DNA of 35,363 nucleotides from Roseovarius sp. ZX-A-9. GTDB lineage: Bacteria > Pseudomonadota > Alphaproteobacteria > Rhodobacterales > Rhodobacteraceae. Positions 31,519-35,363 of this stretch are shown piece after piece. Positions within the stretch are counted from its first letter, which is position 1, and every line of letters starts with the position of its first letter. The notes below the pieces were generated by a model. It saw only the letters and a list, made by a program, of their open reading frames with translations. It was not told the origin of the DNA and ran no database searches. The stretch spans positions 1-35,363 of the forward strand of contig NZ_JAPWHW010000033.1 in NCBI RefSeq assembly GCF_028369135.1. Direction: 5' to 3'. The position numbers and the translations under genes are program-made.

Positions 31519-32481
31519 ATGACCAACAGCATTTTCTCCGGTACAATTCCCGCCCTGATGACGCCCTGCAAGGCAGATCGGAGCCCCGATTTCGATGCGC
31601 TGGTGCGCATGGGCAAGGAACTGATCGCCACCGGCATGAGCGCCGTCGTCTATTGCGGTTCGATGGGTGATTGGCCGCTGATCTCCGATGAAGATCGGAT
31701 GGAAGGCGTCGAGCGTCTGGTCAAGGCCGGCGTGCCAGTCATCGTCGGCACCGGCGCGGTCAATTCCGCCAAGGCAACTGCACATGCCGCGCATGCGCAA
31801 AAGGTCGGCGCACAAGGCCTGATGGTGATCCCGCGCCTGATCTCGCGCCTGCCGTCGCCTGCGGCACAGCGCAACCATTTCAAATCCGTCCTGTCGGCCG
31901 CACCGGACCTGCCCGCGGTGATCTACAACAGCCCGCATTACGGGTTCGAAACCAAAGCGGATCTGTTCTTTGCCCTGCGCGCCGAGCATCCGAACCTGGT
32001 CGGGTTCAAGGAATTCGGCGGCGACGCCGCGCTGAGCTATGCGGCAGAACACATCACCAGCGGTGACAAAGACATCATCCTGATGGTTGGCGTCGACACG
32101 TCTGTTTACCACGGTTTCGTCAACTGTGGCGCCACCGGGTCGATCACTGGCATCGGCAACGTCCTGCCGCGCGAGATCCTGCATCTCGTGGCGCTCTGCG
32201 AAGCCGCCGCAGCTGGTGATGCCGACGCGCGCCAGCGCGCGCTCGAGCTGGACGCTGCGCTGCATGTCCTGTCGTCGTTTGACGAAGGCGCGGATCTGGT
32301 CCTCTACTACAAGTACCTGATGGTACTGAACGGGCACGAAGAATACACGCTGCACTTCAACGAGACCGACGTGCTGAGCGACAGCATGCGTGGCTATGCC
32401 GAGGCTCAGCTCAAGCTGTTCCGCAGCTGGTATGCGGACTGGAGCAAACAGCCCGGTGCCGTGCAGAAATACGCTGCCTGA
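31519..32481 (+). CDS. DapA-family lyase, probable 1-pyrroline-4-hydroxy-2-carboxylate deaminase
   Basis: A 320-residue class I aldolase-type barrel of the dihydrodipicolinate synthase superfamily. The Schiff-base lysine is Lys164 in GFKEFGG and the catalytic tyrosine Tyr136 in VIYNSPHYG. AVVYCGSMGDWPLISDEDR near residue 40 departs from the GTTGE of biosynthetic DapA, so lysine synthesis is unlikely. With an LDH2-family reductase and a KGSA dehydrogenase alongside, deamination of the cyclic hydroxyproline intermediate to alpha-ketoglutarate semialdehyde fits best. The alternative is 5-keto-4-deoxyglucarate dehydratase, which makes the same product. AAGGAG precedes the ATG. A strong terminator follows. 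Confidence 0.82.
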   Translation: MTNSIFSGTIPALMTPCKADRSPDFDALVRMGKELIATGMSAVVYCGSMGDWPLISDEDRMEGVERLVKAGVPVIVGTGAVNSAKATAHAAHAQKVGAQGLMVIPRLISRLPSPAAQRNHFKSVLSAAPDLPAVIYNSPHYGFETKADLFFALRAEHPNLVGFKEFGGDAALSYAAEHITSGDKDIILMVGVDTSVYHGFVNCGATGSITGIGNVLPREILHLVALCEAAAAGDADARQRALELDAALHVLSSFDEGADLVLYYKYLMVLNGHEEYTLHFNETDVLSDSMRGYAEAQLKLFRSWYADWSKQPGAVQKYAA

Positions 32482-32508
32482 TAGACAGGTAAACGTGAGA
32501 CGAAACAG

Positions 32509-32538
32509 ATCCGGCCCTCCTGCAAAGGAGGGCCGGAT
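32509..32538. terminator. Bidirectional terminator between convergent genes
   Basis: ATCCGGCCCTCC (32509-32520) pairs perfectly with GGAGGGCCGGAT (32527-32538) around a 6-base loop and is followed by TTCGTTT; the opposite side is ACGAAA. It separates the DapA-family gene from the convergent LDH2-family gene. Confidence 0.85.
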
Positions 32539-32543
32539 TTCGT

Positions 32544-33575
32544 TTATTCGACGGCGTCCAACCCACCGGTTTGCAGCCGGTCCAGCATCGCCATCTCATC
32601 TGCGTTGAGGGTGATGCCCTCGGCATTGGCCTTTGCGCGCGCGACAAAGCGGCGTTGCGATGGCAGGCGTGCGCCTTGGCCCAGGATTGCTTCGAAGAGC
32701 TTTTCAGCGCGGGCCATCGGATCGCCTCCGCGACCGCCGGCAAACCGGGCGGGATCGAACGCGAGGATCAGCTCGCCATGCGCTGGCGCCAGCGTGGTCG
32801 TGCCAAGTGCCTCCAGCGATTCCTCGCTGGTCAGGTCGCCGATCATCACCCCGGCCAGCAGTTCGATCATTGTCGAGATGGCCGAGCCCTTGTGCCCGCC
32901 AAACGGCAGCATTGCACCGGCCAGCGCCGCCTCGGGATCGGTGGTGGGATTGCCATCGGCATCCACGGCCCAGCCTTCGGGCAGTGTCTTGCCCGCGCGG
33001 CGGTGCAATTCGATTTCGCCCCGCGCGGCAACGCTGGTGGCAAAATCGAATACGTAAGGATCACCGCCCGGACGGGGCCAGCCAAACGCGAACGGGTTGG
33101 TGCCCAACAGTGCCACGGTGCCGCCCGTTGGTGCAACGCTGGAATAGCTGGGGCACATTGCCATGCCGACCAGCCCGCGATCAGTCAGCATCTCGATCTC
33201 GGGCCACAGCGCCGAGAAATGCGTGCAATCGTTGATTACCAGCGCCGCAACTCCGAGGGCCTGCGCGCGCTCGGCGAGGGCGGGAACGCCCATTTCGAAC
33301 GCGGCGTTGGAAAACCCGCCTCCCGCGTTGACGCGCACGATGGCACTGTCGTCGGTGGTCAGCTTTGGCTCGGAGTCGGGCACGACCTTGCCTGCCTTGA
33401 CGGTGCGCAGGCAGCCTTCGATACGGTAGATGCCGTGGGACTTGCAGGCGTCGCGCTCGCCCGAGACGATTACCCGCCCGAGCGCGCCGGCATGCAGGGG
33501 CGACAACCCGCCGCGTTTGAAGATTTCAGTGACCCGTGTCGTCAGTTCTTGCACGGAAAGTGTGGTTTCGCTCAT
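32544..33575 (-). CDS. LDH2/malate dehydrogenase-family oxidoreductase (DpkA-like)
   Basis: A 343-residue NAD(P)H-dependent enzyme of the MDH2/LDH2 superfamily, unrelated to Rossmann-type lactate dehydrogenases. Family stretches are GERDACKSHGIYRIEG near residue 40, INDCTHFSALWPEIEMLTDRGLVG, TNPFAFGWPRPG and MLPFGGHKGSAISTMIELLAGV. Members include delta1-pyrroline/piperideine-2-carboxylate reductases (DpkA), ureidoglycolate and lactate/malate dehydrogenases. In this cluster a pyrroline-2-carboxylate reductase role is most plausible (inferred). The start ATG 33575 is chosen for AAGGGAC upstream; a longer frame to 33632 would run across the palindrome. It is divergent from the aldehyde dehydrogenase gene. 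Confidence 0.85.
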   Translation of the reverse strand: MSETTLSVQELTTRVTEIFKRGGLSPLHAGALGRVIVSGERDACKSHGIYRIEGCLRTVKAGKVVPDSEPKLTTDDSAIVRVNAGGGFSNAAFEMGVPALAERAQALGVAALVINDCTHFSALWPEIEMLTDRGLVGMAMCPSYSSVAPTGGTVALLGTNPFAFGWPRPGGDPYVFDFATSVAARGEIELHRRAGKTLPEGWAVDADGNPTTDPEAALAGAMLPFGGHKGSAISTMIELLAGVMIGDLTSEESLEALGTTTLAPAHGELILAFDPARFAGGRGGDPMARAEKLFEAILGQGARLPSQRRFVARAKANAEGITLNADEMAMLDRLQTGGLDAVE

Positions 33576-33612
33576 GGAATGTCCCTTCTTGTGGTTGTCA
33601 AACTTGCGTTCC

Positions 33613-33631
33613 TGCATACATCTTGTATGCA
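33613..33631. promoter_or_regulatory. Operator candidate in the LDH2/ALDH divergent region
   Basis: TGCATACATCTTGTATGCA is a perfect palindrome with 8-base arms and a 3-base centre, lying between the divergent reductase and dehydrogenase genes, so one bound regulator could control both. Its core differs from the GTCGAC sites at the GntR gene. Confidence 0.55.
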
Positions 33632-33704
33632 TGACGCAATGGATGCAAGAGCCCCGGCCGATTGAGTCGCGCGGCCCTGTTCGCCGAATTCAAGGAGATG
33701 ACAT

Positions 33705-35222
33705 ATGAGCTTTAAACCGCACGGAAAACACCTGATCGCAGGCGCATGGGTCGCAGGCGATACCACGTTCGAATCTTCTCCCGCGACGGGACCGGCGCAT
33801 CACTTCTCTGTCGGCACTCCTGAGTTGGTAGAGCGCGCCGTCGAAGCCGCCGAAGGCGCGTTCGAGGCTTATGCCGCCACCACAAGCGAGGCGCGCGCAG
33901 CGTTCCTTGATGCCATCGCCGAGGAGATTGACACGCGCGGCGCGGCCATCACCGAGATCGGCACCCAGGAAACCGGCCTGCCGACCGCCCGACTGGAAGG
34001 TGAGCGCGGCCGCACCGTAGGGCAGATGCGCCTGTTTGCCGCGCATATCCGCAAGGGCGATTATCTTGATCGCCGCCATGATGCAGCGCTGCCCGATCGC
34101 GCTCCTGCGCCGCGTCCCGAACTGGTGATGGTGCAACGCCCCATCGGCCCGGTCGCTGTATTCGGCGCGTCAAACTTCCCGCTGGCCTTTTCGGTTGCGG
34201 GCGGTGACACGGCGGCAGCCTTGGCGGCGGGTTGCCCCGTTGTGGTCAAGGGCCATTCGGCCCATCCCGGCACCGGCGAGATCGTTGCCGAGGCGATCAA
34301 AGCCGCAGTAGAGCGGTGCGGTATGCCAGCCGGCGTCTTTTCGATGATCCAGGGCGGTGATCGCAAGGTCGGTCAGGCACTGGTGCAGCATCCGTTGATC
34401 AAGGCCGTCGGATTCACCGGCTCGCTCGCCGGTGGACGCGCACTGTTCGATCTCTGCGCCCAACGCCCCGAGCCGATCCCGTTCTTCGGTGAGCTGGGCT
34501 CGGTCAACCCGATGTTCATCCTGTCGCAGGCCGCCAAGGCCCGTGCCGAGGAGATCGGCAAAGGCTGGGCCGGGTCGCTGACGATGGGTGCCGGGCAGTT
34601 CTGCACCAATCCCGGCATTGCCGTGATTCAGGACGGGGCAGACGCCGACCGCTTTGTGGCGGCAACCGCTGAGGCGCTGAATGATGTGGCAGCACAGACC
34701 ATGCTGACCGACGGCATCGCGCGCGCCTATTGTGAAGGCCGTGAGCGCATCTCGAGCGACGCATCGGTGCGCCCGGTAGTGGTGGCCGATTCCGAAGGCC
34801 GCAACGCCGCACCGGCACTGTACGAGACGACAGCCGCGGAGTTCCTTGCCAACCAGGCGCTGCATGAAGAGGTGTTCGGCCCGCTTGGCCTGGTTGTGCG
34901 CGCCACCTCGGCGGATGAGGTGGAGACCATCGCGCGCGGTCTGGAGGGGCAGTTGACCGTGACCCTGCACATAGATGCCGGCGACATGGATGCCGCCCGT
35001 GCGCTGCGCCCGATTCTTGAGCGCAAGGCGGGCAGGGTGCTGGTCAACGGCTTCCCCACCGGGGTCGAGGTGGCGGATTCGATGGTGCATGGCGGGCCGT
35101 ACCCGGCCAGCACCAATTTCGGTGCAACCAGCGTCGGCACACTTTCCATCCGCCGCTTCCTGCGCCCGGTCTGCTATCAGAACGTGCCCGCCGAACTGCT
35201 GCCCGAAGGCGCATTGGCCTGA
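33705..35222 (+). CDS. Alpha-ketoglutarate semialdehyde (2,5-dioxovalerate) dehydrogenase
   Basis: A 505-residue aldehyde dehydrogenase of the NADP-dependent KGSADH group (about 500-530 residues). The catalytic cysteine is Cys300 in GAGQFCTNPG and the general base Glu263 in FFGELGSVNP. GPVAVFGASNFPLAFSVAGGDTAAALAAGCPVVVKGHSAHPGT (split across residues 150-185) is typical of the group. It would oxidise alpha-ketoglutarate semialdehyde to 2-oxoglutarate, the last step shared by hydroxyproline, aldarate and L-arabinose oxidation. AAGGAGA precedes the ATG. It ends in a strong terminator. The neighbouring DapA-family gene supplies the likely substrate. Confidence 0.9.
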   Translation: MSFKPHGKHLIAGAWVAGDTTFESSPATGPAHHFSVGTPELVERAVEAAEGAFEAYAATTSEARAAFLDAIAEEIDTRGAAITEIGTQETGLPTARLEGERGRTVGQMRLFAAHIRKGDYLDRRHDAALPDRAPAPRPELVMVQRPIGPVAVFGASNFPLAFSVAGGDTAAALAAGCPVVVKGHSAHPGTGEIVAEAIKAAVERCGMPAGVFSMIQGGDRKVGQALVQHPLIKAVGFTGSLAGGRALFDLCAQRPEPIPFFGELGSVNPMFILSQAAKARAEEIGKGWAGSLTMGAGQFCTNPGIAVIQDGADADRFVAATAEALNDVAAQTMLTDGIARAYCEGRERISSDASVRPVVVADSEGRNAAPALYETTAAEFLANQALHEEVFGPLGLVVRATSADEVETIARGLEGQLTVTLHIDAGDMDAARALRPILERKAGRVLVNGFPTGVEVADSMVHGGPYPASTNFGATSVGTLSIRRFLRPVCYQNVPAELLPEGALA

Positions 35223-35253
35223 CGCCATCTGTCTGGGACGAACTGCGTAAAAA

Positions 35254-35286
35254 AGCGGCATGCATATCCTGCATGCCGCTTTTTTT
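35254..35286 (+). terminator. Rho-independent terminator after the KGSA dehydrogenase
   Basis: AGCGGCATGCA (35254-35264) pairs with TGCATGCCGCT (35270-35280) around TATCC, followed by seven T and preceded by six A. The symmetry means it could work in both directions. Confidence 0.92.
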
Positions 35287-35363
35287 GTCCTGTGTGGATG
35301 GCTCCTTTTTTGCAAGTCCTATTTGTGCTGGCGTTTTGTCAGAAGCAGTCTTGTGTTCGGCCT

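Noticed and set aside
31519..32481. Lysine biosynthetic dapA
   Set aside because: The GTTGE motif of biosynthetic enzymes is replaced by CGSMGDW, and the neighbours are catabolic.
35254..35280. Operator palindrome GGCATGCA...TGCATGCC resembling the 33613 palindrome
   Set aside because: Flanking A-run and T-run and the position after the last gene make it a rho-independent terminator; the shared TGCAT is coincidental.
34170..35315. 381-residue minus-strand open frame opposite the aldehyde dehydrogenase
   Set aside because: It is a mirror frame of the KGSA dehydrogenase gene and runs through its terminator; no protein motif is visible.
1..35363. CRISPR arrays, tRNA, rRNA, phage or toxin-antitoxin genes
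   Set aside because: I looked for regularly spaced repeats, cloverleaf-like stretches and typical small gene pairs and found none.

Overview
The window looks like a chromosomal stretch of an alphaproteobacterium of the Rhodobacterales (roseobacter/Paracoccaceae) type. This is inferred from gene content: an aapJQMP general amino-acid importer, an ethylmalonyl-CoA mutase, a hydroxyproline-type catabolic module, an ACR3/ArsC/ArsH arsenic operon and IS21-family debris. There are no rRNA, tRNA or CRISPR features that I can see.

Layout. (1) 1-606: two IS21-family pieces, one element's end lying inside the broken istA of another. (2) 737-9357: a LysR regulator divergent from a tight operon of acyl-CoA synthetase, acyl-CoA dehydrogenase and a Liv-type ABC importer (livJHMGF). 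This reads as uptake, CoA activation and first oxidation of an unknown carboxylic acid. Base composition looks lower in G+C than the second half of the window (by eye, not computed), and IS21 remnants lie on both sides (76-606 and 10064-10411), so it may be an acquired island. (3) 10487-14622 (minus): aapJQMP. Divergent from it, 14962-17798: two acetoacetate-decarboxylase-family paralogues enclosing a short-chain dehydrogenase and a MarR regulator. This is the least familiar combination in the window and the best candidate for an undescribed pathway. (4) 18040-20601 (minus): arsR-acr3-arsC-arsH with overlapping genes and a possibly leaderless, self-repressed arsR. (5) 20892-25727: ecm, an LLM-class flavin oxidoreductase and an MFS exporter with an extra C-terminal domain. 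(6) 26064-30446: RND efflux adaptor and pump, without an outer-membrane partner. (7) 30641-35222: GntR regulator, a DapA-family deaminase/dehydratase, an LDH2/DpkA-family reductase and an alpha-ketoglutarate-semialdehyde dehydrogenase, probably part of hydroxyproline (or aldarate) breakdown to 2-oxoglutarate.

Working together. Both ABC operons place a strong RNA hairpin between the binding-protein gene and the first permease gene, consistent with over-expression of the binding protein. Several regulator genes have palindromes at their own starts or promoters (LysR, ArsR, GntR), suggesting autoregulation. The GntR palindrome TTGTCGACAA recurs as TGTCGACA over the -35 box of the DapA-family gene, linking that regulator to its neighbour. 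All functional statements are from sequence motifs and family knowledge; no database search was run.
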